Of a DNA stretch of 64,000 nucleotides, positions 38,127 through 46,106 are shown piece after piece. The position numbers were made by a program, and so were the translations under genes. Location of the stretch: contig NZ_SLXQ01000016.1 of assembly GCF_004340875.1 (NCBI RefSeq), forward strand, positions 1 through 64,000, read 5' to 3'. The notes under the pieces are model-generated. The model saw nothing but the letters and a program-made list of their open reading frames with translations, was not told where the DNA came from and did not search any database. Origin of the DNA: Tamaricihabitans halophyticus. GTDB taxonomy: Bacteria > Actinomycetota > Actinomycetes > Mycobacteriales > Pseudonocardiaceae. Position 1 is the stretch's first letter. Every line of letters begins with the position of its first letter.

Positions 38127-38537
38127 ATGCCACTCTCCGAGCACGAGCAGCGAATGCTCGAGCAGATCGAGCGCGCGCTCTACGCAGAGGACCCCAAATT
38201 CGCCTCAAACGTGCGCGGGGCGCGGATGCGCCGCCCGGCACGCCGGCGACGTATGCAAGGCGCCATCGTGTTCGTCGTCGGTATCGCGCTGCTGGTGGTG
38301 GGCGTGATCATCGACTTCAAGCCGGCGGACATCCCGGTAGTGAGCGTGCTCGGCTTTTTGATCATGTTCGGCGGTGCGTTGCTCGCGGTATCCGCCATCC
38401 GCCAGGGTGGGGAACCGGAGCAGGAAGAGGGCACCGATGATGGCGGCGGTGGTAAACGCAAGTCGAGCCCGCCGCGTAAGAGCTCGTTCTCGCAGCGGAT
38501 GGAAGAGCGGTTCCGCCGCCGGTTCGACGGCCCGTAA
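38127..38537 (+). CDS. DUF3040 membrane protein
   Basis: 136-aa small protein: cytoplasmic N-terminus MPLSEHEQRMLEQIERALYAEDP, which is the DUF3040 signature, an Arg-rich turn, two hydrophobic helices (AIVFVVGIALLVVGVII; VSVLGFLIMFGGALLAVSAI) and a charged C-terminal tail. Function is unknown; the family is restricted to actinobacteria and often lies near mraZ/dcw genes, as here. GGAGGAACG precedes the ATG. Transcription is convergent with the transglutaminase gene. Confidence 0.88.
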   Translation: MPLSEHEQRMLEQIERALYAEDPKFASNVRGARMRRPARRRRMQGAIVFVVGIALLVVGVIIDFKPADIPVVSVLGFLIMFGGALLAVSAIRQGGEPEQEEGTDDGGGGKRKSSPPRKSSFSQRMEERFRRRFDGP

Positions 38538-38596
38538 CACCCGAGATGGCAACTGACGAGAAACGTTGGTGAGGGGTGCGGTAGCCGGCGTCGGTT

Positions 38597-38618
38597 GAGC
38601 CGCGCGATCGCGCTCTTT
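38597..38618. terminator. Hairpin with short T-run between DUF3040 and transglutaminase genes
   Basis: GAGC-(C)-GCG pairs with CGC-GCTC around the loop CGAT (38597-38615), followed by TTT at 38616-38618. Oriented to stop the DUF3040 transcript; the convergent operon also ends here. Confidence 0.55.
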
Positions 38619-38663
38619 AAGGCCAGCGCCTCTTCGGGGCTGTGCCTTTCGGGGCTGGGTAGG

Positions 38664-41141
38664 TTACGAGCTGGGGGTGGGCGCGTACTCGCCAGCATCC
38701 TTCGTGCGGTTCGCCCTCAGCATCGATAGCACCGATTTGGGCAGCAGCCGAGCCGACAGCGGCAGCGGTTCGGCCCGGTGCAAGGCGGCCAGCACACCCG
38801 TCAGTGTCTCGGCAAGGTCCGGCCCGGGTTGCCGATCTGCCGCGTACCACGCGCGCTCCACCGAGGTCACGAGCTGGCGCAGGCTTTCCTTGCCAGCGTC
38901 ATCGAGGTGATAACGCGTGCTCAGCCGGCGAGCCGCGGTGCGTACGGATACCCCGTCCGCGATTGGTGTCCCGCGATCCATGCATTCCGCGAGCAGTTCG
39001 GACCACGCTGCCGCTGCCGCCTGCTCGGATGCTGGCCGCGCGGTCAGCGCCACGAGCCTGCGTTGCCGGATAAACCGGCGAATCGCCCACGGTGCCGCGG
39101 CGATGCCAAGCAACACCAGCGGGACCGTGAGCCACCAGGAGATCAGCGCGCTGCCGAGTAGGGCGAGCACGATCCAGGCGAGGCCAGCGAGTAGCGGCAG
39201 GTACCCGCGCAGCCCGGCGCGCCCTGCCTCGGGGTTGCGTCGCCAGAACCACCAGGCTGCCGCCGTAGTCACGATAGCGAGCAGGCCAGCGGCCGCGAAC
39301 GTCCACGGCAGCCACGGAGTAGGGCTCGCCGCCGCCCGCTGATCCTGACCCTGACTCGGGTCCTGCGGCGCGGCGGCCGCCTCCTCCGGTGGCTCAGAGG
39401 TGGGTGCTGGGCTGGATTCCTCGGGCGAATCCGGCGATTCCTCGGTTTGCGGGTCCTGGTTCTCGCGGAGGTATTCCGGCACGTAGCCGCGCCCGTCGGA
39501 CAGCGGGGTGGGGTCGAAGGTCACCCAGCCATGCCCCTCGAAGAAGACCTCCACCCACGCATGCGCGTCCTGCGAACCGATCGAACGGTAACTGCCGGTG
39601 CCGTAGCCGGCGGTGAATCCGATGGCCACCCGGCTCGGAATCCCGGCCGCGCGCAGCATCACCGCCATCGACGAGGCGTACTGCTCGCAGTAGCCCCGCT
39701 TGCCGTTCAGCAGAAAGTCCGCAAGCGCGTCCGAATCGGCGCGCGGCGCCGTCGTGGTGTCGTAGGTGAATCCGTTGGCCGGGGCGAAGTACCGCCAGAT
39801 CGCCGTGACCTTGTCGAAGCTGGTCGGCGCGTTGGCGGTGAGGCGTCGGGTCAGGTCAGTCACCCGCTGATCGATGCCGTCCGCCTCGGTGTACACGGGA
39901 TCGACCATCGCGCCATCGGTTTCCGAGCGGCGCAGCTCCTCGGCGGTGGGTTCGGCCAACTGTGTTTCGAGTCGATAGGGCCGAGTCCGCTGTTCCCGTT
40001 CGGCGAAAACCGTGCCGCTGGTGACGTCGTAGCGCCAGTTGTCGTTGACCCCGGACAGTTCGCGGGGCTGACCGTAGACCGGAAGCCAGTAGTCCAGCCA
40101 GTTCACCGGTTCGATCGCGATGGTCCTGGACTCGCCGCGGTCGGAAACGCCATTGCCGATCGGCAGCTGCCCGTTCGCGGGGGATCCGCTGGCCATCGTC
40201 TGGTTCCGGATTTCCCAGCCTTCGTTGGCCGCGTAGCTGTTCAACGTCAGCGTACGCAGGTAGTGATTCTCATCGGCGAGCCCGCGAACCCGAAAGAGCT
40301 CGGTATCCCCATTGTCCTCGAGCAGGCCACGTAGCGAGGTGAACGGCTTGATGCCGAGCCCGCCGTCGCCACCGCCGTTCCCGCCACCGGTGCCGGGAAG
40401 CCTGCCTTCGGTGCCGATCGCGGTGATCTGGCTGCCGGCGGCCAAGCCGAGCAAGATCGACACACACGCGATCAGCGCGGGCGTCGTGCTCGCCTTGATC
40501 CGCGCGCCCGCGGTTCGCGTGCCATGAGGTCGTGTGAACCGGTACCGATGGTTTCCCTCGACCGCGAGTAGCAGCGCGAAGCTTGCCGCGCCACACAGGA
40601 ATGTCCACCACGGAAGCATGTCGCTGGCCAGCGAGGCGGGCACGGCGTACACACACAGCAGCACCAGGCCGGTGGCCGCCGGTGCCATCGCCGCCACCGC
40701 GAGCGCGTCCACCAGGATCGCGACCAAGCCGATCGCGATGACCACCAGGCACAGGATCGGGGTTTCCGCCTGTACGGGTGGCAGCCCCGTCCGGATCTCC
40801 TCGGCGGCGGCGCCCAACACCGAGCCGAGTTCGGCAAGGGCTCCTGGCCCAGGCAGGAATCCGAGTATCCCGCTGTCCGTAAACAGCGTGACCACCAGGA
40901 CCAGCAGGCCGACCAGCTGAGCGCATCCCACGAGCAGCTGGGGCACCCGAAGTCCACGGAGCACGATCCCGGTCGCGGTGATCAGCAGCACCGCGAGAAG
41001 TACGAAGCCGAACCACCGAACGCCGTCGACCACGCCGGTCAGCGAGCTCGCCGCGCTCACCGTGGCCAGCGCGGCGACCACCGGGGTCAGCAACGTGCGC
41101 TGCCAGTCGTCGGCGAGCCTGGGTGTCGTCTGTTCGCTCAT
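38664..41141 (-). CDS. Membrane transglutaminase-like protein (TgpA family)
   Basis: 825-aa protein. About 200 N-terminal residues hold several membrane helices (DUF3488 type). A large outside part follows, with a transglutaminase core: catalytic Cys in GKRGYCEQYASSMAVMLRAAGIPSR, His in SQDAHAWVEVFFEG, Asp in WVTFDPTP. A Pro/Glu/Ser-rich stretch, three further hydrophobic segments and a DUF4129-like cytoplasmic tail complete it. Such proteins are coupled to DUF58 and MoxR ATPases in a conserved operon of unknown role, often linked to the cell envelope. ATG at 41141 overlaps the DUF58 stop (ATGA). Far upstream in-frame ATGs lie inside DUF58. Confidence 0.88.
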   Translation of the reverse strand: MSEQTTPRLADDWQRTLLTPVVAALATVSAASSLTGVVDGVRWFGFVLLAVLLITATGIVLRGLRVPQLLVGCAQLVGLLVLVVTLFTDSGILGFLPGPGALAELGSVLGAAAEEIRTGLPPVQAETPILCLVVIAIGLVAILVDALAVAAMAPAATGLVLLCVYAVPASLASDMLPWWTFLCGAASFALLLAVEGNHRYRFTRPHGTRTAGARIKASTTPALIACVSILLGLAAGSQITAIGTEGRLPGTGGGNGGGDGGLGIKPFTSLRGLLEDNGDTELFRVRGLADENHYLRTLTLNSYAANEGWEIRNQTMASGSPANGQLPIGNGVSDRGESRTIAIEPVNWLDYWLPVYGQPRELSGVNDNWRYDVTSGTVFAEREQRTRPYRLETQLAEPTAEELRRSETDGAMVDPVYTEADGIDQRVTDLTRRLTANAPTSFDKVTAIWRYFAPANGFTYDTTTAPRADSDALADFLLNGKRGYCEQYASSMAVMLRAAGIPSRVAIGFTAGYGTGSYRSIGSQDAHAWVEVFFEGHGWVTFDPTPLSDGRGYVPEYLRENQDPQTEESPDSPEESSPAPTSEPPEEAAAAPQDPSQGQDQRAAASPTPWLPWTFAAAGLLAIVTTAAAWWFWRRNPEAGRAGLRGYLPLLAGLAWIVLALLGSALISWWLTVPLVLLGIAAAPWAIRRFIRQRRLVALTARPASEQAAAAAWSELLAECMDRGTPIADGVSVRTAARRLSTRYHLDDAGKESLRQLVTSVERAWYAADRQPGPDLAETLTGVLAALHRAEPLPLSARLLPKSVLSMLRANRTKDAGEYAPTPSS

Positions 41142-42457
41142 CCGGTCACTCCACCCTGGTGGGGCAGGCGTTGTCCGGGGTTGTGCTGGCCTGGATTGTG
41201 CTGGCCTGGGCCGGATCGCGCCGCGCTCGTCTGGCACAGCTCCGCCCACACTTGCGGCATCGCGCTCCGCGGGCCAGCGGTGACCACGGTCCAGCCGCTG
41301 CCGGTGAGCAGTTCGGCCGATTGGCGGGTCTGCGCGCTTGGCTGCGCGCCAGCTGGCCGCTGCCACCCCGGGGTGTCGAGCAGCACCGCGAGGCAGCGCA
41401 CGCCGCGCGGGCGGTGCTGGTTGAGCTCGCGCACGGCCTCGGCGCTGACCGTGCCGAGGATGGCGATCAGCTCCTGCCCGTCGGTGAGTTCCCTGCCGCA
41501 GACCACATCGCGCTGGTGGTTGGCTTGCAGCGCGGCCAGCGTATCCAGGATCTCCTCGTCGACCGCGACGCCCGCGCCGCCGGAATGCTCGGTCAGTATC
41601 TGGCCGGTTTCGCTGACCAGCCGTACCTCGTGCCCCTGCTTGCGCAGGTGCAGGCAGATGCTGGCGGCAAACGAGATCGCCCACTCCAGGCTGGCCGCCG
41701 GCCCTTCGCCCCGGTGCGCGGCCGCGCGATGATCGAGCAGGACGGTACTGCCGCCGCGCCATGGGCGTTCCTCGAGGCGCACCATGACCTCGTCGCGGCG
41801 CGCGGTCGAGCGCCAGTGCACTTTGCGTAGGTCATCGCCGTGCCGGTAGGGGCGCACGATGACGTCATCCTCGCCTTGTCCGCTGCGCGTGCGCAGATCG
41901 CCCGCGTATCCGGTGCCGAGGCCGGCACCGGCCGGGGTGCGGGTGAGCGGCACGACCCTCGGCACCACGGTCAGCTGGGAATGCGCGGCGAGTTCGCGGT
42001 GGAACTCGGCGAGCCCGAAGGGATCGGTGATCGTCAGCCGAAGTGGGCCGAGCGAGTGAATCCCCCGAATACTGGGTTGTACCTGGTAGCGCAGCGCTAC
42101 GCCACCGCGATGCGGCAGCCGATGCACGACGAAACGTGGACGCGTGCCCAGCGCTGGCGCCACGCCGTCCTCCAGGGTCAGCACGCCAGTGGGGACCCTG
42201 CCACGACGGGAAACGTCCAGCTGGACCTGACCACTCGCGCCGATGGAGATCCTGCTCGGCAGTAACTGCCGGCGCGCCGCGATCCGTATCCTGGCGCGGG
42301 CGGTGAGCACCGCGACCAGCAGCGGGAGCACGATGACGAACACGGCGATCCGCAGCAGATCCCGCTCGTTGAGGATGACCGCGCACAGCGCGGCCGCGAG
42401 ACCGGCGGCGGTAAGGCACCGGCCCCTGGTGGTGAGCCCGGACAGCGAGCTCCGCAT
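41138..42457 (-). CDS. DUF58 protein (MoxR-associated, vWA-like)
   Basis: 439-aa protein: two N-terminal hydrophobic segments (CLTAAGLAAALCAVIL; IAVFVIVLPLLVAVLTA), an Ig-like beta domain, then the DUF58 signature VRPYRHGDDLRKVHWRSTARRDEVMVR and VLLDHRAA, related to vWA domains. Possibly a substrate or scaffold for the MoxR chaperone. ATG at 42457 has GAGGTAG upstream, 7 nt after the moxR stop; an ATG at 42541 would overlap moxR. The C-terminus has two identical pentapeptides NPGQH encoded by 15-nt repeats. Confidence 0.88.
   Translation of the reverse strand: MRSSLSGLTTRGRCLTAAGLAAALCAVILNERDLLRIAVFVIVLPLLVAVLTARARIRIAARRQLLPSRISIGASGQVQLDVSRRGRVPTGVLTLEDGVAPALGTRPRFVVHRLPHRGGVALRYQVQPSIRGIHSLGPLRLTITDPFGLAEFHRELAAHSQLTVVPRVVPLTRTPAGAGLGTGYAGDLRTRSGQGEDDVIVRPYRHGDDLRKVHWRSTARRDEVMVRLEERPWRGGSTVLLDHRAAAHRGEGPAASLEWAISFAASICLHLRKQGHEVRLVSETGQILTEHSGGAGVAVDEEILDTLAALQANHQRDVVCGRELTDGQELIAILGTVSAEAVRELNQHRPRGVRCLAVLLDTPGWQRPAGAQPSAQTRQSAELLTGSGWTVVTAGPRSAMPQVWAELCQTSAARSGPGQHNPGQHNPGQRLPHQGGVTG
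41181..41210. repeat. Two 15-nt tandem repeats in the 3' end of the DUF58 gene
   Basis: Units at 41181-41195 and 41196-41210 differ only in the last base. On the minus strand they encode NPGQH twice, with partial copies on both sides (GPGQH, NPGQR). Confidence 0.85.
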
Positions 42458-42464
42458 AACAGGG

Positions 42465-43730
42465 CTACCTCGGGCCTGGTCGCGGCGTGGCCGGTGCTGG
42501 ACCCTGGCTGCCGTTGTCTCGGGCGCCATCGCGGTTGCCATGCGGTACCGGCACCCGCTGCAGCAGCGCGCGGATCACGTCCGCCGGGGTGCGCCGGGCC
42601 GCATGCGCCTCCGGCGCGAGCACGAGACGGTGCGCGAGAACGGGCTGGGCGATCTGCTGGATATCGTCCGGCACCACGTATTCCCGTCCGGCGAGCGCGG
42701 CTTGCGCGCGGGCGGCCCTGATCAGGTGCAGTGTCGCTCGAGGTGAGGCGCCGAGGCGCACCTCGGCCAGCTGCCTGGTCGCCGCGACGAGATCCACGGC
42801 GTATCGGCGTACCTCGGGCGAGACATGTACCTGACGGACCGCGTACATCAGGCCGCGGACGTGCTCCGCATCGGATACGGGTCGCAATTCGGCAAGCGGC
42901 TCGTGTCCGGAGTGCTCGTCGACCATCGCGAGTTCGGCCTGCGGGTCGGGATAGCCGATCGAGATCCGGGCGGTGAAGCGGTCGCGCTGAGCTTCGGGCA
43001 GCGCATAGGTGCCGTCCATCTCGATCGGGTTCTGGGTGGCGATCACCATGAATGGTGGGTGTAGCTGATAGGTCTCGGTGTCCACCGTGACCTGGTGCTC
43101 TTCCATGCACTCGAGCAGCGCGGACTGGGTCTTCGGGGAGGCCCGGTTGATCTCGTCACCCACGACGATATTGGCGAAAACCGGCCCGGCGCGAAATTCG
43201 AACTCGCCGGTGCGCCGGTTGTAGATCGACACGCCGGTGACATCGCTCGGCAGTAGATCCGGGGTGAACTGAACCCGGCTCACCGTGCAGTCGATGGACC
43301 GGGCCAGTGCCTTCGCCAGCAAGGTCTTGCCGACGCCCGGTACGTCCTCGAGTAGCAGATGGCCCTCGGAAAGCAAGGTGACCAGTGCGATCCGGACCAC
43401 TTCTGGTTTGCCAACAACGACGCGCTCCACATTGCCGGCGATCCGGCGGGCGATCTCGTGTAGCTCGGCCATGCTCGCCGGGGAGACGTGCCGATCCTGG
43501 GTGTGGCCAGTCTGGGTATGGCCGGTCGGATTGTGATTGGTCGGATTGTGATTGGTCGGGGAGTAGCCGTCCGCCGGGACATGCTCGGTGGGGTAGCCGG
43601 GCTGCCCGATGCCGGCGTGCTGCGGGTCTACCCGCCCGCTCGTCGAGTGTGTCGGTGCGGGTCCGTGCAGCGGCACCGCTGCCTCGTAGGCATAGCCGCC
43701 CGCTGCGGCGGAAGTGCTATGCGACGTCAC
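42465..43730 (-). CDS. moxR: MoxR-family AAA+ ATPase
   Basis: 421-aa AAA+ ATPase of the MoxR group. Walker A is EDVPGVGKTLLAKALA, Walker B is VGDEINRASPKTQ, sensor 1 lies in MVIATQNPIEMDGTYALPEAQRDRF. About 85 N-terminal residues are an unusual low-complexity extension with pentapeptide repeats (PTNHN, PTGHT, QTGHT). The ATPase likely remodels the DUF58 or transglutaminase partner encoded downstream. The GTG at 43730 has AGGAGG four nt upstream. The promoter region is the 660-nt gap shared with mraZ. Confidence 0.9.
   Translation of the reverse strand: MTSHSTSAAAGGYAYEAAVPLHGPAPTHSTSGRVDPQHAGIGQPGYPTEHVPADGYSPTNHNPTNHNPTGHTQTGHTQDRHVSPASMAELHEIARRIAGNVERVVVGKPEVVRIALVTLLSEGHLLLEDVPGVGKTLLAKALARSIDCTVSRVQFTPDLLPSDVTGVSIYNRRTGEFEFRAGPVFANIVVGDEINRASPKTQSALLECMEEHQVTVDTETYQLHPPFMVIATQNPIEMDGTYALPEAQRDRFTARISIGYPDPQAELAMVDEHSGHEPLAELRPVSDAEHVRGLMYAVRQVHVSPEVRRYAVDLVAATRQLAEVRLGASPRATLHLIRAARAQAALAGREYVVPDDIQQIAQPVLAHRLVLAPEAHAARRTPADVIRALLQRVPVPHGNRDGARDNGSQGPAPATPRPGPR
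43501..43555. repeat. 15-nt tandem repeats in the 5' part of moxR
   Basis: Two identical 15-mers (43526-43540, 43541-43555) and two diverged copies (43501-43515, 43516-43530 region) encode pentapeptides PTNHN, PTNHN, PTGHT and QTGHT in the N-terminal extension. Confidence 0.8.
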
Positions 43731-44044
43731 TCGACCTCCTGGGGTTCGCGCGGAACCGCGTGGTCATTATCGACCTGGCGGTCTGGTATTCGCTCGGACT
43801 GCACTGGTACTTGCTCGGATGACGTAGCGCCGTACTGGTCTCGGGGGACACCTGTTGGACACCGGGTGTCGGACAAACCGGAATCAGCTCGCGAACCTCC
43901 CACCGCAACACCGGAACGCCGGTCACATCTTCGCACCAAGTGTGTCAAACCTGAGCGAACCATCCGATAGCCGCCTGGGAGGTGTCTCACGGCGAGGGAT
44001 GGTGCCGGCGCCCACGGTGCGCCGCTATCGGGTCCGCGCGGGCG

Positions 44045-44091
44045 TCCCACGTTGGCCCACACGTCGCCAGTCGGCTCCCCACCGCTCCCCA
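44045..44091 (-). promoter_or_regulatory. Array of five TGG[G/C]N pentamers, candidate MraZ boxes facing moxR
   Basis: On the minus strand, pentamers TGGGG (44091-44087), TGGGG (44081-44077), TGGCG (44069-44065), TGGGC (44059-44055) and TGGGA (44049-44045) are separated by 5, 7, 5 and 5 nt. MraZ binds direct TGGGN repeats spaced by 5 nt in E. coli. Binding here is inferred. Confidence 0.5.
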
Positions 44092-44212
44092 CCAGCGTCG
44101 TCGATTCCGGTGTTTGTCGAGGTCAGTTCGCTCGTTCGGCGGCGAGTAGGCGGCCGTCCGGCGGCTTCGTGCCACCTACGCGAGTGATCTGGCGGACTTT
44201 CCGGTTCATTCC

Positions 44213-44227
44213 CCCCACCGTCCCCCA
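44213..44227 (-). promoter_or_regulatory. Pair of TGGGG pentamers, candidate MraZ boxes
   Basis: Minus-strand TGGGG at 44227-44223 and 44217-44213 with a 5-nt spacer, the spacing of known MraZ boxes. Confidence 0.4.
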
Positions 44228-44295
44228 CCTGCGGATCAACCAGCGTGACCTGCGTTGATGGTGTCGAACCCAGTTAAGAAACTCCTTCATGATGA

Positions 44296-44347
44296 TTGAC
44301 TGTGGACCGAAGTGGGGTACTGTGGCGGCAAGTGGGGCAGAAGGGGG
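44296..44347 (+). promoter_or_regulatory. mraZ promoter with overlapping MraZ-box array
   Basis: A -35-like TTGACT (44296-44301) and a -10-like TACTGT (44318-44323) are 16 nt apart. Pentamers TGGAC (44303), TGGGG (44313), TGGCG (44323), TGGGG (44333) and GGGGG (44343) start exactly every 10 nt across and after the promoter. This fits autorepression by MraZ. Distance to the mraZ ATG is 43 nt from the end of the array. Confidence 0.62.
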
Positions 44348-44390
44348 TCCCATGGGCCGGTAGGTGGAGCCGGTGGGGAGGTGGATACCG

Positions 44391-44822
44391 ATGTTCCTCG
44401 GTACGCACACCCCCAAGCTCGACGACAAGGGGCGGTTGACCTTGCCGGCGAAGTTTCGAGAGCCGCTCGCGGGGGGGCTGATGGTGACCAAAGGTCAGGA
44501 TCACTGTCTGTATGTCTTTCCCCGGGCGGAGTTCGAGCAGATGGCCAGAAAGGTGGCGGAGGCACCGTTCACCAATGAGGCGGTCCGGGCCTACCAGCGG
44601 TACCTGTTCGCCGGCACGGATGAACAGCGGCCAGACGGGCAGGGACGGATCTCGATTGCCGCCGAATTGCGGAAGTACGCGGGACTGAACAAGGACTGCG
44701 TCGTGATCGGGGCGATCACCAGGTTGGAAATCTGGGATGCCGAACGGTGGCAGACGTACCTGGATGACCACGAGGAGGGGTACGCGCAGGCACAAGAGGA
44801 GGTACTTCCCGGCGTGTTCTGA
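44391..44822 (+). CDS. mraZ: Transcriptional regulator MraZ
   Basis: 143-aa MraZ with two AbrB-like halves: [23 protein letters not shown] and [18 protein letters not shown], each carrying the DxxxR signature (DDKGR, DGQGR). MraZ forms a ring of subunits that binds repeats in front of its own operon and controls the dcw cluster. ATG at 44391 is preceded by GGGAGGTG seven nt upstream; a frame starting at 44364 would add nine residues not seen in the family. Tandem TGGNN repeats stand directly upstream. A stem-loop follows the stop. Confidence 0.93.
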   Translation: MFLGTHTPKLDDKGRLTLPAKFREPLAGGLMVTKGQDHCLYVFPRAEFEQMARKVAEAPFTNEAVRAYQRYLFAGTDEQRPDGQGRISIAAELRKYAGLNKDCVVIGAITRLEIWDAERWQTYLDDHEEGYAQAQEEVLPGVF

Positions 44823-44849
44823 CGACGGCGGTGCCTACCCGCGCCGTCG
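44823..44849. terminator. Stem-loop directly after mraZ, possible attenuator
   Basis: CGACGGCG (44823-44830) pairs with CGCCGTCG (44842-44849), loop 11 nt, beginning right after the mraZ stop. It could lower transcription into the rest of the dcw cluster or protect the mraZ message. The 291-nt gap to rsmH also holds three GGGTGGAT direct repeats. Confidence 0.5.
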
Positions 44850-44896
44850 GGGGGTGCGGGTGGCTCCGTACTCGACGGTCATCGGCACGCCGGAAT

Positions 44897-44932
44897 GGGT
44901 GGATACCTCGGGTGGATATGGAGTGGGTGGAT
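44897..44932 (+). repeat. Three GGGTGGAT direct repeats between mraZ and rsmH
   Basis: Copies at 44897-44904, 44910-44917 and 44925-44932 are identical 8-mers with start distances of 13 and 15 nt. The region is non-coding as annotated here. Role unknown. Confidence 0.55.
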
Positions 44933-45113
44933 GCGGTGAGGCCTCGGTCCGCAAGTCCAGCCCTGGCGCACCTTCCCCGGCGCCAGGTTTGGCAGGCGGG
45001 CTGAGACCTGATCGCATCCGCGATCGAGTTACCGGCCGAGCGGTGGTCGGCCGGAGATGAATTGGATACGTGATGCGCGTCAGGAACCGAACGACACGGA
45101 AGGGGGGTTGGTC

Positions 45114-46100
45114 GTGCCCGAAGAAACGCACTCAGGGTCGCCACACCACGTTCCGGTGTTGGTCGACCGGATCCTCGCGCTGTTCGCGCCGGCGCTGACC
45201 GCGAGCGCGGAAGATGCCGCCGGCGCGACCCTCGTGGACGCGACGGTCGGCCTCGGCGGGCATGCCGACGCGTTGCTTACCGCGCACCCCGCGCTTCGCC
45301 TGATCGCGCTTGACCGGGACGCGGAGGCGTTGGAGTTCTCCCGGCACCGGTTGGCCAAGTATGGCGACCGGGTACATCTGGCGCATGCGGTCTACGACGA
45401 GCTTCCCGAGGTGCTCGCCGGTCTAGGACTGTCCCGAGTGGATGGTGTGTTGTTCGACCTCGGCGTGTCGTCCATGCAGTTGGACAGCACGGCCCGTGGT
45501 TTCGCCTACGCGTCGGATGCGCCGCTGGACATGCGGATGGATCCGAGTCGCGGGCAGACCGCCGCGGACGTGCTGAACGATTACTCCGCGGGTGAACTGA
45601 CCCGGATTCTCCGGGACTTCGGCGAGGAGCGGTTCGCGGCGAAGATCGCGCGGGCGGTGGTGCGGGAACGCGAGCGCGCCCCGTTCGAGACCAGCGCGCG
45701 GCTCGTGCAACTGCTCTATGACACCGTTCCGGCGGCCAGCCGGCGCACCGGCGGACACCCGGCGAAGCGGACATTCCAAGCGTTGCGCGTCGAAGTCAAC
45801 GGCGAGCTGGCGACTTTGCGCGCGGCGCTGCCAGCGGCGCTGGGGGCGTTGGCCGTAGGCGGCAGGGTGGTGATCGAGTCGTATCACTCACTCGAGGACC
45901 GGATGGTCAAGCGTGCCCTCGCGGAGCTCGCGACGTCGAGCGCGCCGCTGGACCTGCCGGTCGAACTGCCCGAGCACGCACCCCAACTGAAGTTGCTGAC
46001 CAGGGGTGCCGAACAGGCGGGCGCGGACGAGGTCCAGCACAACCCGAGGGCGGCTTCGGTGCGCTTACGAGCGGCCGAACGAATTCGAGAGGCGGCGTGA
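45114..46100 (+). CDS. rsmH: 16S rRNA m4C1402 methyltransferase RsmH (MraW)
   Basis: 328-aa SAM-dependent methyltransferase acting on 16S rRNA C1402. Motifs: [26 protein letters not shown] (SAM binding), [30 protein letters not shown], and [36 protein letters not shown] at 45114 follows GGAAGGGGGG; an ATG at 45057 has its ribosome site too close and adds a non-family tail. ftsL starts 6 nt after the stop. Confidence 0.92.
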   Translation: MPEETHSGSPHHVPVLVDRILALFAPALTASAEDAAGATLVDATVGLGGHADALLTAHPALRLIALDRDAEALEFSRHRLAKYGDRVHLAHAVYDELPEVLAGLGLSRVDGVLFDLGVSSMQLDSTARGFAYASDAPLDMRMDPSRGQTAADVLNDYSAGELTRILRDFGEERFAAKIARAVVRERERAPFETSARLVQLLYDTVPAASRRTGGHPAKRTFQALRVEVNGELATLRAALPAALGALAVGGRVVIESYHSLEDRMVKRALAELATSSAPLDLPVELPEHAPQLKLLTRGAEQAGADEVQHNPRAASVRLRAAERIREAA

Positions 46101-46106
46101 GGTGAA

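Larger units (their letters stand above)
43731..44390. other. 660-nt divergent intergenic region between moxR and mraZ
   Basis: No convincing gene. It holds a 13-bp palindrome GACACC-G-GGTGTC at 43858-43870, a -35-like TTGACA on the minus strand at 43943-43948, and three arrays of TGGNN pentamers (44045-44091 and 44213-44227 on the minus strand, 44303-44347 on the plus strand). Open frames here have no codon pattern or family likeness. Confidence 0.7.

Noticed and set aside
43501-43555. Possible CRISPR-like repeat
   Set aside because: The 15-nt units are contiguous without spacers and lie in frame within moxR.
43943-43948. Minus-strand TTGACA as moxR promoter
   Set aside because: No matching -10 hexamer at a usual distance.
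43855-44187. 110-codon frame in the moxR-mraZ gap
   Set aside because: Arg/Ser/Pro-rich translation, no ribosome site, and it runs through the proposed MraZ boxes.
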